60,055 bases of DNA from Bacteroidales bacterium (GTDB taxonomy: Bacteria; Bacteroidota; Bacteroidia; Bacteroidales; UBA932). The DNA is taken from the NCBI GenBank assembly GCA_017451395.1, contig JAFSPR010000063.1, positions 1 to 60,055 on the forward strand, read 5' to 3'. The first letter of the stretch is position 1, and each line of letters begins with the position of its first letter. This document shows, piece after piece, positions 1 to 9,000 of the stretch. The translations under genes and the position numbers were made by a program. The notes beneath the pieces are model-generated. The model searched no databases. It was given only the letters and a program-made list of their open reading frames with translations, and was not told the origin of the DNA.

Positions 1-16
1 GTAGCTTTTATATCAT

Positions 17-106
17 ATGAAAAACTTCTCGGGGGGCTGCCAAGCGGCAGGGGCCGAAAAGCCCCTGAGAGCGTTCTTCATTTGGATTACAAACATAGTT
101 ACTTGA
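17..106 (+). CDS. Possible 29-aa leader peptide upstream of the Vat-type gene
   Basis: A short reading frame starts at ATG 17 and stops at TGA 104-106, six bases before the acetyltransferase start. It runs through two stable hairpins: CTGCC/GGCAG (37-41 with 46-50) and GGGGC/GCCCC (50-54 with 61-65). A short ORF overlapping hairpins just before a drug-acetyltransferase gene is the arrangement used for translational attenuation of some resistance genes. Here that role is only an inference: the window begins 16 bases upstream, so no promoter can be seen, and the hairpins may simply belong to a dispersed repeat. Confidence 0.25.
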   Translation: MKNFSGGCQAAGAEKPLRAFFIWITNIVT

Positions 107-111
107 CCATC

Positions 112-762
112 ATGAGCAAGATATCAAACAGGCCGGATCCTGACGCAGTGTTCCCGAATCCGAATCTTCCCAGACTGTGCTTCATCAAGAATGTGGTGAA
201 GAATCCTCGCATCATCATCGGGGACTATACTTACTATGACGACGTGGACGGGGCGGACCAGTTTGAGAAGCATGTCACCCACTTCTACGACTTCATTGGC
301 GACAAGTTGATTATTGGTAAGTTCTGCGCCATAGCTCAGGGTATAGAGTTCGTGATGAATGGCGCTAATCACAGAATGGATGGCGTGACTACGTACCCGT
401 TCTATATTATGGGTGGCGATTGGGGTTCTGCCATCGCTCCGGTGAAGGATGAACTCCCCCTAAAAGGGGATACTATTGTAGGCAATGATGTTTGGATAGG
501 CCAGAACGTGACGGTGATGCCTGGAGTACGTATTGGTGATGGCGCAATTATCGGCGCAAACTCTGTGGTGGCCTCCGATATTCCTCCTTATGCTGTGGCT
601 GCCGGTAATCCTTGTAGGGTAATCAGAAAACGTTTCGACGACGACTTTATAGCTTACCTGCAGGACTTGAAGTGGTGGGATTGGGACATTGAGAAGATCG
701 AGGCCAACTTTGAGGCCCTGTCCAGCGGTAATTTGACCCTTATCAAGAAGATTGAAAGGTAA
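112..762 (+). CDS. vat: Vat-family (xenobiotic) O-acetyltransferase, hexapeptide-repeat type
   Basis: The protein (216 aa from ATG 112) is a left-handed beta-helix acetyltransferase of the xenobiotic (XAT) class. It transfers acetyl from acetyl-CoA to a hydroxyl on a small molecule. It matches Vat streptogramin A acetyltransferases along its whole length. Visible features are the KFCAIAQG strand, the NGANHRMDG segment with the catalytic His, the KGDTIVGNDVWIG repeat and the C-terminal PYAVAAGNPCRVIRKRF and WWDW segments typical of the family. A TTG at 82 would add ten residues; ATG 112 gives the usual N-terminus. Members of this family in Bacteroidales are often intrinsic and not all confer resistance, so the substrate is uncertain although the family call is firm. 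A GNAT acetyltransferase follows 21 bp downstream. Confidence 0.9.
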   Translation: MSKISNRPDPDAVFPNPNLPRLCFIKNVVKNPRIIIGDYTYYDDVDGADQFEKHVTHFYDFIGDKLIIGKFCAIAQGIEFVMNGANHRMDGVTTYPFYIMGGDWGSAIAPVKDELPLKGDTIVGNDVWIGQNVTVMPGVRIGDGAIIGANSVVASDIPPYAVAAGNPCRVIRKRFDDDFIAYLQDLKWWDWDIEKIEANFEALSSGNLTLIKKIER

Positions 763-783
763 ATTCACTTTTTTTCGGTGTCT

Positions 784-1359
784 ATGAAACTACCTGATAT
801 CACACTTCTTCCCCTGCAGCCCGATGACCGGGAACAATTCATCCTAGATAACCGGTGGGCGTTCAAGTATGGCGCCCAGCAAGAGTTCGGTATGCGGGAC
901 GAGCGCGTAGAAGAGGGCGAAGAGGTCATCTCCCGCAGGACCATCGAGGATTCCATCGACGGGGAGAATGCAGAGACTTACCGCATTGTCCTGGACGGCC
1001 AGAAGGTGGGCGGTGTAGTCTTGCGCATTGACAAAGAAGCGGCTAAGGGTGAGCTGGAATTGCTTTTCGTTTTACCGGATATCCACAGTAAAGGCATCGG
1101 CCAGGCCGCTTGGAAAGCGGTTGAAGCGATGCATCCGGAGATCAAGGTGTGGGAGACCATCACCCCTTACTTCGAGAAACGAAACATCCATTTCTACGTT
1201 AACCGCTGCGGCTTCCACATCGTCGAGTTTTGGAATAAGTACCAGCACGGTCCGGTTGTTCCGGAAGCGGAGGAGGGCAACTGGAGCATGGACGATGAGA
1301 TGTTCGTTTTCAGGAAGGTCATCTTGACAAGTAAAGAATGCGCAGCTTCATCATTTTGA
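784..1359 (+). CDS. GNAT-family N-acetyltransferase
   Basis: A 191-aa acetyltransferase-like protein. The core GNAT fold is visible around residues 60-150: two strands (YRIVLDGQKVGGVVL and GELELLFVLPDIHSKGIG), the acetyl-CoA pyrophosphate loop SKGIGQAAW (motif A), then KVWETITPYFEKRNIHFYVNRCGFHIVEF, which resembles motif B. Two starts are possible, GTG 778 and ATG 784; I prefer ATG. The 3' end overlaps the next gene start (1338) by 22 bp, suggesting translational coupling. The substrate cannot be predicted. Its position after a Vat-type enzyme could mean a small detoxification unit, but that is inference. Confidence 0.8.
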   Translation: MKLPDITLLPLQPDDREQFILDNRWAFKYGAQQEFGMRDERVEEGEEVISRRTIEDSIDGENAETYRIVLDGQKVGGVVLRIDKEAAKGELELLFVLPDIHSKGIGQAAWKAVEAMHPEIKVWETITPYFEKRNIHFYVNRCGFHIVEFWNKYQHGPVVPEAEEGNWSMDDEMFVFRKVILTSKECAASSF

Positions 1360-3656
1360 TAGCACTTCTGGCTAATACGCTGGTTTCCTTTGCCCAGAAC
1401 GGGGTAAAGGGACGCGTGGTGGAGGCCGATGGAACGCCGGTAATGTATGCGGCTGTAATGCTTGAGTCGAGCCAAAAGATGGTGGCCGGAGGCATGACGG
1501 GTGAAGATGGCGCATTCCTTCTTAACGGACAGTTTTCGGGTAAGTATCTGCTAAAAATCAGTTCGATTGGCTATAAGGACCTGAAGCAGGAATTAGAATG
1601 CTCCGGCAAAGGGTTGACGGACGTGGGTGATATAATCCTGACTCCCGATCCGACAGTATTGCTCGAGTCCGTAGTCATTGCCGGAGAGACGCCCAAGAGC
1701 GTAAGCGTGGAGAAGACACGCATCAATACGGAATCCAGCGCCGCCGCGGCCACAGGCTCTGTGCTGGAGGTAATCCGCGGAGCATCGGCCGTAAGTGTGG
1801 ATGGCAACGGCGGCATTTCCATCCGGGGCAACAGCAATGTTCTTATCCTGGTGGACGGAATCCCGACTACGCTGGGAGGTCTGGAGAGCATTCCGGCTGC
1901 CAATGTGCAGAGCATCGAGATTGTGACCAGCCCGGATGTAAAATACGATTCGGAAGGAACCGGAGGCATTATCAACATCATTTCCAAGAAACATTCGGCC
2001 AATCTGTTCAGCGCGATGGCTGCGTTCAATTATGGCTTCAATGGCTTCCTAAACGGAAGTGTGGCTCTGAACTATAACAAGGGCCGTTGGGGCATGCGCT
2101 TCAACTACAACGGCAAGTATGAGAAGGATCTGGTCGAAAGCGAGCTACATCGGAAGATTGTGGCTACGGGCACCCAGGTAGATCAGATTATCAACGCCAC
2201 TAAACGGACCAGCGGTCATAATGCCGGCATCAATCTCCTGTTCAAAGCGACGCCGAAGGACATCCTCACGGCCGATTTCAAGGTGGCGCTGCCCCGGATG
2301 AACAACTTTCAGAACTTCAACGGCACGCGCCAGACCGATATTACTTTCAACCGGGAGAACTTTGAGGGAGGATTGGGATATAAGCATCTATTTGACCCGG
2401 GGAATAAAGAACTGAGCGTGAATGCTTCCTTCTCCAGTATCACCGGGCACAGGCCTTCCTTCTACTACGAAGACGGAGCAATGGTGCAGAAATCCCAGTC
2501 CGGAGGACATCCGCTGATTACTACCCTGCAGGCCGATTATATGACAATGCTGGGTAAGGGCAAGTTCGAGACGGGTGTCAAGATGACGTATCGACAGAAC
2601 AACATCGACCACAAGATGTTTGAGTGGGATGACATCTCGCAGGATTGGGTTCTGTCCATCCCCCTGAGCAACGGTTTAACGCATCGGGAGTATATTCCAG
2701 CCGCGTATGCGATGTATTCGGGAAAATTCTCGGAGAAGTTTTCCTACAAGGCCGGTGTGCGCTTCGAGTACAGTTATGTCACGCTACATAGTAATGGTTC
2801 ATGCCTTGATACGCACAGCGACTGCTGGTTCATTTCGCCCAATGTGTCACTGAACTGGCGGATTGCTCCGCGCTGGTCCTTGAGCGCAGCATTAACCAGA
2901 CGTATTTCCCGCCCCACGTATCCGCAGTTGAACCCCTACATCAACCTGATTGACAAGCAGACCTACGAGACGGGAAATATGCAGTTGAAACCAGAAAAGG
3001 CCAACAAGTTGGACGCAAGTTATTCCTACACGGGCAACTATTTAACGGTAAACGGGAACGCATACGTAACCTATACCACCAACTACATCAACCAGGTTGC
3101 ATATTTGGACAACGATATCCTGATTACAACCTATATCAATGCGGACTCAGACGTGAAGACCGGCATCGACCATAACATCCGGTATTCGCCTGTAAGGTGG
3201 CTGACGGTAGACCTGGCCAGCAACACCTTCTATACAGCATCCAGAGGCTCTTTCAAGGGCACAGAAATCCGGAATAAAGGCTGGACCAACAATAGCAGCA
3301 TCGGCCTTACCATCCGGCCATTCAGCAGCACAGAGTTTCAATTACAGTACTTTGTAACCACACCGCAGTATTTCCCACAGTTCACCACCCGGACCATCCA
3401 TTACGGGAACATCGGCCTGAAGCAGTACTTCATAAAAAACTCGCTTATGGTTTCCGCATTGCTGACAGACGTATTCAACACCCGCTGCTGGGACGTGCAT
3501 TCCGACAATCCGGTTTTCGCGCTGGTCAATAACAGCAAGAACCGCAGCCGTATGTTCTGGCTGGGAATAAGTTGGAACTTCCATTCCTTCAAGCCGGCCA
3601 AGGGTGGAGGGAAGCAGCAGGAGGAAGACAGGAGTATAATCAGAATAGGAGATTAA
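1338..3656 (+). CDS. TonB-dependent outer-membrane receptor with carboxypeptidase-like N-domain
   Basis: A 772-aa outer-membrane protein. Residues 1-20 form a signal peptide ending AFAQ-like (SFAQ). Residues 22-110 are a CarboxypepD_reg-like beta-sandwich (GVKGRVVEADGTPV). Residues about 120-215 form a plug domain (LVDGIPTT, SIEIVTSPDVKYDSEGTGG, IINIISKK), and the rest is a beta-barrel of the OMP_b-brl_3 type. It lacks the SusC-type N-terminal features and has no SusD partner, so it more likely imports a metal complex, vitamin or small compound than a glycan. The start overlaps the GNAT gene and crcB begins 3 bp after the stop, so the four genes could be one transcript. The ligand is unknown. 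Confidence 0.85.
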   Translation: MRSFIILIALLANTLVSFAQNGVKGRVVEADGTPVMYAAVMLESSQKMVAGGMTGEDGAFLLNGQFSGKYLLKISSIGYKDLKQELECSGKGLTDVGDIILTPDPTVLLESVVIAGETPKSVSVEKTRINTESSAAAATGSVLEVIRGASAVSVDGNGGISIRGNSNVLILVDGIPTTLGGLESIPAANVQSIEIVTSPDVKYDSEGTGGIINIISKKHSANLFSAMAAFNYGFNGFLNGSVALNYNKGRWGMRFNYNGKYEKDLVESELHRKIVATGTQVDQIINATKRTSGHNAGINLLFKATPKDILTADFKVALPRMNNFQNFNGTRQTDITFNRENFEGGLGYKHLFDPGNKELSVNASFSSITGHRPSFYYEDGAMVQKSQSGGHPLITTLQADYMTMLGKGKFETGVKMTYRQNNIDHKMFEWDDISQDWVLSIPLSNGLTHREYIPAAYAMYSGKFSEKFSYKAGVRFEYSYVTLHSNGSCLDTHSDCWFISPNVSLNWRIAPRWSLSAALTRRISRPTYPQLNPYINLIDKQTYETGNMQLKPEKANKLDASYSYTGNYLTVNGNAYVTYTTNYINQVAYLDNDILITTYINADSDVKTGIDHNIRYSPVRWLTVDLASNTFYTASRGSFKGTEIRNKGWTNNSSIGLTIRPFSSTEFQLQYFVTTPQYFPQFTTRTIHYGNIGLKQYFIKNSLMVSALLTDVFNTRCWDVHSDNPVFALVNNSKNRSRMFWLGISWNFHSFKPAKGGGKQQEEDRSIIRIGD

Positions 3657-3659
3657 ACA

Positions 3660-4034
3660 ATGGAACTGATCAAAAACATATTGGCCGTAAGTGCCGGTAG
3701 TTTCCTGGGAGGAGCTGCAAGATATCTGGTATCGCTGGCCATGAAGGGCGTCAGTAAGGGTTTTCCATGGGCAACGCTTGTGGTGAACCTCGTGGGATGC
3801 TTCCTCATAGGCCTTCTTTGGGGCGTATTCGGCAAAAATGACACGGAAGGCAGCAACTGGGCATTATTCCTTACTGTAGGCCTCTGTGGCGGTTTCACGA
3901 CCTTCTCTACCTTCTCAAAGGAGGCACTGGTGATGCTGCAGAGTGGCAACATCTGGGGTTTCGCAGGGTATGTGGCCATCAGTATCGTTGCAGGCATTAC
4001 CTTGGTTGCATTGGGGTATTTCCTGGTGCGCTAA
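3660..4034 (+). CDS. crcB: Fluoride-specific ion channel CrcB/Fluc
   Basis: A 124-aa membrane protein with four hydrophobic helices, the standard length for the Fluc family, which forms antiparallel dimers that export fluoride. Diagnostic segments are GGAARYLVS near the N-terminus, the TLVVNLVGCFLIG helix and the GLCGGFTTFSTFS signature with the phenylalanine/threonine track lining the pore. The gene starts 3 bp after the TonB receptor stop. I see no fluoride riboswitch directly upstream, as there is no room; expression probably follows the upstream genes. Confidence 0.95.
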   Translation: MELIKNILAVSAGSFLGGAARYLVSLAMKGVSKGFPWATLVVNLVGCFLIGLLWGVFGKNDTEGSNWALFLTVGLCGGFTTFSTFSKEALVMLQSGNIWGFAGYVAISIVAGITLVALGYFLVR

Positions 4035-4127
4035 TTTCCCTGTTTATCGAACAGAATAGGCTTCGACATCCAAGAAAAACGCTAAAAACTTGGACAGTGC
4101 GTGGAAATGGAGGCCCTGTCAAGGGCC

Positions 4128-4268
4128 GAAGGCGGCATCAGCCGCCGTGGTGGAACGTCAGCGAGATGTCGGAGACATCGAAGCATTGAAGCCACCCGGG
4201 TTCTGCGAGCGTAGCGCAGCAGGTTCCGGCATTCCCCCTAAAAGGGGGATGTCGCGAATAGCGACAGG
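4128..4268. repeat. Chain of five small hairpins in an intergenic stretch (dispersed-repeat-like)
   Basis: The 302-bp gap between crcB and the tRNA holds no gene. It contains five consecutive perfect stems: GGCGGC/GCCGCC (4131-4136 with 4141-4146), GATGTC/GACATC (4165-4170 with 4174-4179), CTGCG/CGCAG (4203-4207 with 4215-4219), TCCCCCT/AGGGGGA (4233-4239 with 4243-4249) and TGTCGC/GCGACA (4250-4255 with 4261-4266). Loops are 3-7 bases. The density and regularity look like a dispersed structured intergenic element, not a single terminator. No second copy of the whole chain was seen in this window. Confidence 0.55.
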
Positions 4269-4309
4269 GGGTTGAGAGGACGGAGTCCCTTCACCCGCAA
4301 ACGAAAAGC

Positions 4310-4328
4310 GCCTGGCGAAAAGCCAGGC
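4310..4328 (-). terminator. Hairpin downstream of tRNA-Leu
   Basis: A perfect 7-bp stem GCCTGGC/GCCAGGC (4310-4316 with 4322-4328) with a 5-base loop lies 9 bp beyond the 3' end of the minus-strand tRNA. On the minus strand it is followed by GCTTTT. This fits a weak intrinsic terminator or a 3' processing signal. Confidence 0.5.
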
Positions 4329-4336
4329 AGCTTACG

Positions 4337-4418
4337 TGCGGGCGAAGGGACTCGAACCCATACGCATTGCTGCACCAGATCCTAAGTCTGGGTTGTCTAC
4401 CAATTCCAACACGCCCGC
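4337..4418 (-). tRNA. tRNA-Leu (anticodon TAG)
   Basis: On the minus strand the 7-bp acceptor stem GCGGGCG/CGCCCGC closes a cloverleaf with a D-loop (GAATTGGTAGAC), the anticodon stem CCAGA/TCTGG around the loop CTTAGGA (anticodon TAG, reading CTA), a long variable arm (TGC-N6-GCG) typical of class II tRNAs, and the T-loop GGTTCGAGTCC. The discriminator is A; CCA is not encoded. It is a solitary tRNA gene. Confidence 0.93.
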
Positions 4419-4443
4419 GGGATTGGACTGCAAAGATACAAAA

Positions 4444-5172
4444 TTATCCTAAAATCTTTGCAATACGGGAGGAAGAAGTTTCTCCGGTGAGTTCTGTGAT
4501 GTGTGCGGAGAGGATCTTGAAGGACTCGGAAGGGGAGTGGGAGCACTCCAGAGAATCATTCTCACCTGCAAACGGGAACCCCGCAGGAGCCCCGGGGAAG
4601 CCGCCGGAACCGGCAAGGTCCTCGGGTTTGCAGAAGGAAGCCACCTGCCAGCCGGAGTAGTGGAGGTCTGCGCCGCGGTATACGCGGACAAGGTCTCCGA
4701 TGACCAGCCGGCACTGCATCTGGAGCCTTGTGAGAAGGGCATCGGCGGCACTTTTTTTCACACCAAGCAGTGCACGCACTTCCTTCACGGAAATGGAACC
4801 GTGTTCATCCACATAATCCATCACAAGCGTCTGGGGGCCTGGCTGCAGGGCATATTTCTCCAGGGACTGCCGGTAATTCCTCAGTTCCCTGTACCACTCA
4901 AAAGTAGAAAATGCCGCCTTGCCGCCGCAGAGATACTTCCCATAGAGGATGTCTCCGCTTTGGACGCAGTCAATCTTCCAGTCCCAGGGGCCAAGGACGC
5001 CGGCGTCTCCGTCAAACCAGTACGACGGATGCGTCATCTCCTCCACTGAATATCCGGCAATGGGATTCTCGAAAAACGGCACCAGGCCGCACTCCAGGAT
5101 GGCCCGCTGCATAGTCTCTGCACTCACAATGGTGGGCGCAGAAAGATTTCCGGCATGATGGCCGATACTCAT
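4444..5172 (-). CDS. AlkZ-related winged-helix protein (function uncertain)
   Basis: A 242-aa soluble protein. The first ~100 residues (GLVPFFENPIAGYSVEEMTHP, WDWKIDC, YGKYLCGGKAAFST) and a central helix-turn-helix-like part (HGSISVKEVRALLGVKKSAADALLTRLQMQCRLVIGD) resemble Bacteroidetes proteins usually named AlkZ-related, after the HTH_42 alkyl-base DNA glycosylases. I recognise the family only by overall look, and the glycosylase QxQ motif is not evident, so DNA repair activity is not claimed. The ATG overlaps the stop of prmA by four bases (ATGA), so it is translationally coupled to prmA. Confidence 0.6.
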   Translation of the reverse strand: MSIGHHAGNLSAPTIVSAETMQRAILECGLVPFFENPIAGYSVEEMTHPSYWFDGDAGVLGPWDWKIDCVQSGDILYGKYLCGGKAAFSTFEWYRELRNYRQSLEKYALQPGPQTLVMDYVDEHGSISVKEVRALLGVKKSAADALLTRLQMQCRLVIGDLVRVYRGADLHYSGWQVASFCKPEDLAGSGGFPGAPAGFPFAGENDSLECSHSPSESFKILSAHITELTGETSSSRIAKILG

Positions 5173-6008
5173 TTCTTGGAGAATTCAAGGCAAGCCCAGC
5201 CCTCGCGGGAAGAAGACCCGGCGGGAAGGAGGTCGGCGGCCTCAGCGGCGGCGGTTACCGCCGGAACATCGGCCTCAAAGAAACCGCTCAGGAGAAGATG
5301 CCCGCCGCGCTTAAGGGAGCGTGCATAAGTGGGCATATCCTCAATCACTATGTTGCGGTGGATGTTGGCAAGGAGGATGTCGTAGGTTCCCATCTGCAGC
5401 AGCGATGCATCCCCGCAGGCGGTCTCAACGCGCGTCCCCACCTTGTTCCACCTGCAGTTGCCCCAGGCACTGCGGGCTGCAACAAGGTCTATGTCCACGG
5501 CAAACACCTTGCGGGCGCCCATCTTGGCGGCAAGGATGGCAAGGATTGCAGTGCCGCAGCCCATATCGCAAACATAGGATCCGCGTACGGGGAGCCCCAG
5601 AAGCCGGGACATCATCATATATGTGGTGTGGTGATACCCGGTTCCGAAAGCCATCTTTGGATCTATCCAGATATTGTAGCGGGTGTGCGGAACATCCGTG
5701 TTGAAAGGCGCCTTCACGGTGACTGTGCCTTCAACCACAATGGGCTCGAAGGAAGCCTCCCAGGAAGCGTTCCAGTTCTGGCCCTGCACAAGGGCGGTTG
5801 TGAAAGTGGCCCCCGGGAAGCCGCTCAGCACGGCCTTTACCTCCGAAGCCCTGTATGAATCCTTCTGGATATAGCACTTGAGAAAGGGATCCTCCGTCAC
5901 GAAGGAATCGAACGGAAGTTCGGAGAGTTCCGCCATAATGATCTCCGCCGTTTCCTCGGAGAAAGGAGACAGCCTCACGCTTACTTCCAGGTATTCTTCA
6001 CTGTTCAT
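5169..6008 (-). CDS. prmA: Ribosomal protein L11 methyltransferase
   Basis: A 279-aa class I SAM-dependent methyltransferase that trimethylates ribosomal protein L11. The N-terminal substrate-recognition domain (residues 1-~100) is followed by the linker QNWNASWEASFEPI, the DPKMAFGTGYHHTT segment diagnostic of PrmA, the SAM-binding motif VCDMGCGTAILAI, the acidic VFAVDID strand and the NIHRN catalytic motif in place of the NPP found in other methyltransferases. Its start overlaps the 3' end of the AsmA-like gene by 11 bp, and its stop overlaps the next gene. The three genes form a minus-strand operon. Confidence 0.95.
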   Translation of the reverse strand: MNSEEYLEVSVRLSPFSEETAEIIMAELSELPFDSFVTEDPFLKCYIQKDSYRASEVKAVLSGFPGATFTTALVQGQNWNASWEASFEPIVVEGTVTVKAPFNTDVPHTRYNIWIDPKMAFGTGYHHTTYMMMSRLLGLPVRGSYVCDMGCGTAILAILAAKMGARKVFAVDIDLVAARSAWGNCRWNKVGTRVETACGDASLLQMGTYDILLANIHRNIVIEDMPTYARSLKRGGHLLLSGFFEADVPAVTAAAEAADLLPAGSSSREGWACLEFSKK

Positions 6009-9000
6009 TTGCCGATGATAGTTCTTTTTCCAGTCTCAGGATTTCCTGCTTTATGGCCTCACGGCGGGACTCTACGTTTCCAAGGATTCCTTCCTGGAAG
6101 CCCGCCATCCCCTGCGCCGCGTTCTCAAGTTCTTCCTCGGAAACTTCCCCGGAGGCTCCTGAACCTGCCTGCTGCTGCTTCAGGTACTCTGCCGCGCGGT
6201 TTTCGGCCAGGGCCTTCTCCACGCCAAGTTCAAATATGTTGTGGATGGCCGCAAGAAGGGAATACTGCACGGTGTCCATCTGCTTTGTGAATACCGGGAC
6301 GTTGGCGCTGCGGTACCGAGCCTTGCCAAGCCCGTATTTTATGTGGTCGAAATCCTTGCCCCAGGCATTGAGGCCGAACTTGAACAGCAGGGGAGACTTT
6401 ATCACGGAAATATGGTAGTCCAGCCATTCGTCCAGTTTCTGGTATCCGCTTGCCGCCACCATATACCTGTCTACGCTGAGCACGAAAGGGAATACGTCTA
6501 TGCGGTTCTCCCTCATCATTCCCGTCACGGACATATTGTCTATGTGAGCCTTCTTCTTGTCCCGGAACAGGAGGAGTTTCGCAATCTTGGTGAACTCCTT
6601 GCTGTCCCTGAGGTTCAGGTCGTTGCCGGAAATCTTGAGTATGCCGTCCACGGAAGGGATTATGAGATTCATATTGGTGTCTATCTGGGTGGTGGCCGCA
6701 ACCTCGCAGTCAAGGTCTCCGTCAAAACTCTGGAGCATCGGCATAAGGGTGTCAACCGACGGGAACAGGGTTATAACCTTCTCTGCGGTGATATTCACAA
6801 GGTTAAGGTCAAATCCGGCCGATAAATCCTTCTTGTTACGCGTGGAGTAGAATCCCTCGAAATAGAGGTCTCCCATATTTGAGGCCGCAATGGCGTTTGT
6901 CACCTGCAGCGTGCGGTCACGCATGGCCACATCTGCGGCGGCCCAACTTATGAGCAGGCTGTCGTACTTAATGCCGCTGGCTTCCAGCGTGAAGTCAACG
7001 TCCAGGTTGGAGGGGATCACAATCAGTCTGCCGCCCGTGGAATCCGGGAGTTCGGCGCTTTCAACGGCCTCCTCCACAGCCTCGTCGGAGGCATCGGCAA
7101 GTTTCTGCGGCGGCTCATACGTGGTGTAGTACGCATAGGCGCGCATAAGTTCGTTAGCGTCAATGTAGTTGGAGGATACATCGGCCTTGAGTTTCAGTTT
7201 ACTCTTTCCGCGGCCGATAAGCGCCCGCCTCAGGCCCGTCAGGTTTGCCCTGGCCGATACATCCGACACTCCCGCATTGATGGTGATGTTCTGAAGGTCT
7301 AGGGTGTCGTTGTCAAACGATCCCTTTATGGCCGATACCCGTGTCCTTAACGGGAACGCCGGCATCATAATGCGCCCGCCGGAGAGGTCCACGTTGCCCT
7401 CGATGTCCCAGTTTCTCACATAGCCCTGCAGGGCCTTTGAGAGGCTTATCTTGATGTCCCTGGATGCGAAATCGTCCTTTGCCTGGCGGTTCAGGCGTTC
7501 AAGGCGGGCCTTTCTGAAAAGGGAATCACGCGGCACCCCCGGATAAACCCTCTGGAGGGAATCCAGGATGTGGTTCCGACGCTCGGAACCCAGCCGGCGG
7601 GAAGAAACGTGCTTCCTTGCGCTGATGTCAAATTTGACGTCCCGTAAAGCGTAGAAATCCGTTCCCTTCCTGAATCCAAGGCGGCTGGAAGAGGACGTGA
7701 GGGTGAGTTTTGGCGAGGGCTGTGCCTTTGAAGCGGGCGTAATCCGGAAAGTCTCCGTGTTTTCGCGAACCCTTATCCCCATTCCCTCCTGGTCCCGGAG
7801 CCCCAGGCTTCCAAGTTTCAGAAGGCCCATAAGGGGAGTGAGTTCCTTGCCCTTTTTCAGGATATCGGCGGAATTCTGCATCAGGAGAAGCAGGTTCCCG
7901 CCCTTTATGTCAAGGTTTCCGTACCGGGCCGATAAAGTGTCCGTGCGGGCCTTCAGCGCCAGAACGCGGGCTCCCTGGCGGATGTTGCGGTCTATCTTGT
8001 TGGCCTTTGTGGCAAGTTCCGCTTCCAGCGCCGGAATGAAGGCGTCTATGCTGTCAGGGGCATCCTTGATTGAGAGGTCCCGGGTGTCAAGGTTACAGAG
8101 GATATCGGCCGCCCCTATCTTTGCCAGATTGAGCTGGGATTTCCGCACCCTGCCGTGAAGTTTTGCGTCAATTGAGCCGGTTCCGGTGATGCCGCGCTCT
8201 TCCGTAAACGCCCTTGTGAGGGAGTCTACGCGCGCCCTTGCCGTGCCGTCAAACACTATGAGAGGGTCCTGCCCAAGGGCGTCCTTCACCCCACCCGTTA
8301 GATTTATCCTGGAACCAAGGATATCCAAAAGGAGTTTCCTTATATCCGCATCCACGGCCTTAAGGTCATTCGTTGTGACCGTGGCGTCAAGCGCAACCAG
8401 GCCCTCACGGCTCAGGCCGTCGTAGTCCAGAAATGCCTGCGGCACCAGGAGTTTAGCCTCCACCGCCGGCATCCTTCCGCCGCCGTAAACGCCGTCTATG
8501 TTGGCGTCAAGGGTGAGCCTGGCGTCTGTCCGGATCTTCTTCAGGGCCGGGATATTGTCCTGGAATTCCTCAATGAGTTCCCCAAGCGGACAGTCTTTGA
8601 CGTGGGCTTCAATGTCAAGGTCATACGCTCCCTTCCCGGCCGTTACGCTGCCTTTTCCGTCTAGATGAAGGGCGCTCACATCAAGCCCAAGGCGGTTCAG
8701 GGTCACCTCAAGGGAGTCGTCATTCCTTTCCTTGAAGCCCCCGTCAAGGGACACTCCCAGCGGCACCCTCAGCCTTCCGAACTTCCCGGTTGCAAGCCAC
8801 GCCTGGGCCTTTGCGTCCAGTTCCAGATGCCGTTCCCCGCCCTTTGCCCTCAGTGACTGGAGGGCCACCGCCACTGTATCGGCGGGAAGCCTCCCTGAAA
8901 CAAACAGGGAATCCACCTCCAGGGCCGATTCAATTTTTTCAATGCTACGCGTGTCAAGATGCCCGTCAAGGCTCAGCCTGCGCATAGTGAACATCCCGTG

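Noticed and set aside
453-469. CCCCCTAAAAGGGG hairpin identical in core to the one near 4234
   Set aside because: It lies in conserved codons of the acetyltransferase (PLKGD) and is explained by the protein sequence.
3657-3660. Fluoride riboswitch ahead of crcB
   Set aside because: Only three bases separate the preceding stop from the crcB start, leaving no room for an aptamer.
4501-5049. 182-codon plus-strand frame opposite the AlkZ-like gene
   Set aside because: No domain, and the minus-strand gene is coupled to prmA by an ATGA overlap, which supports that strand.
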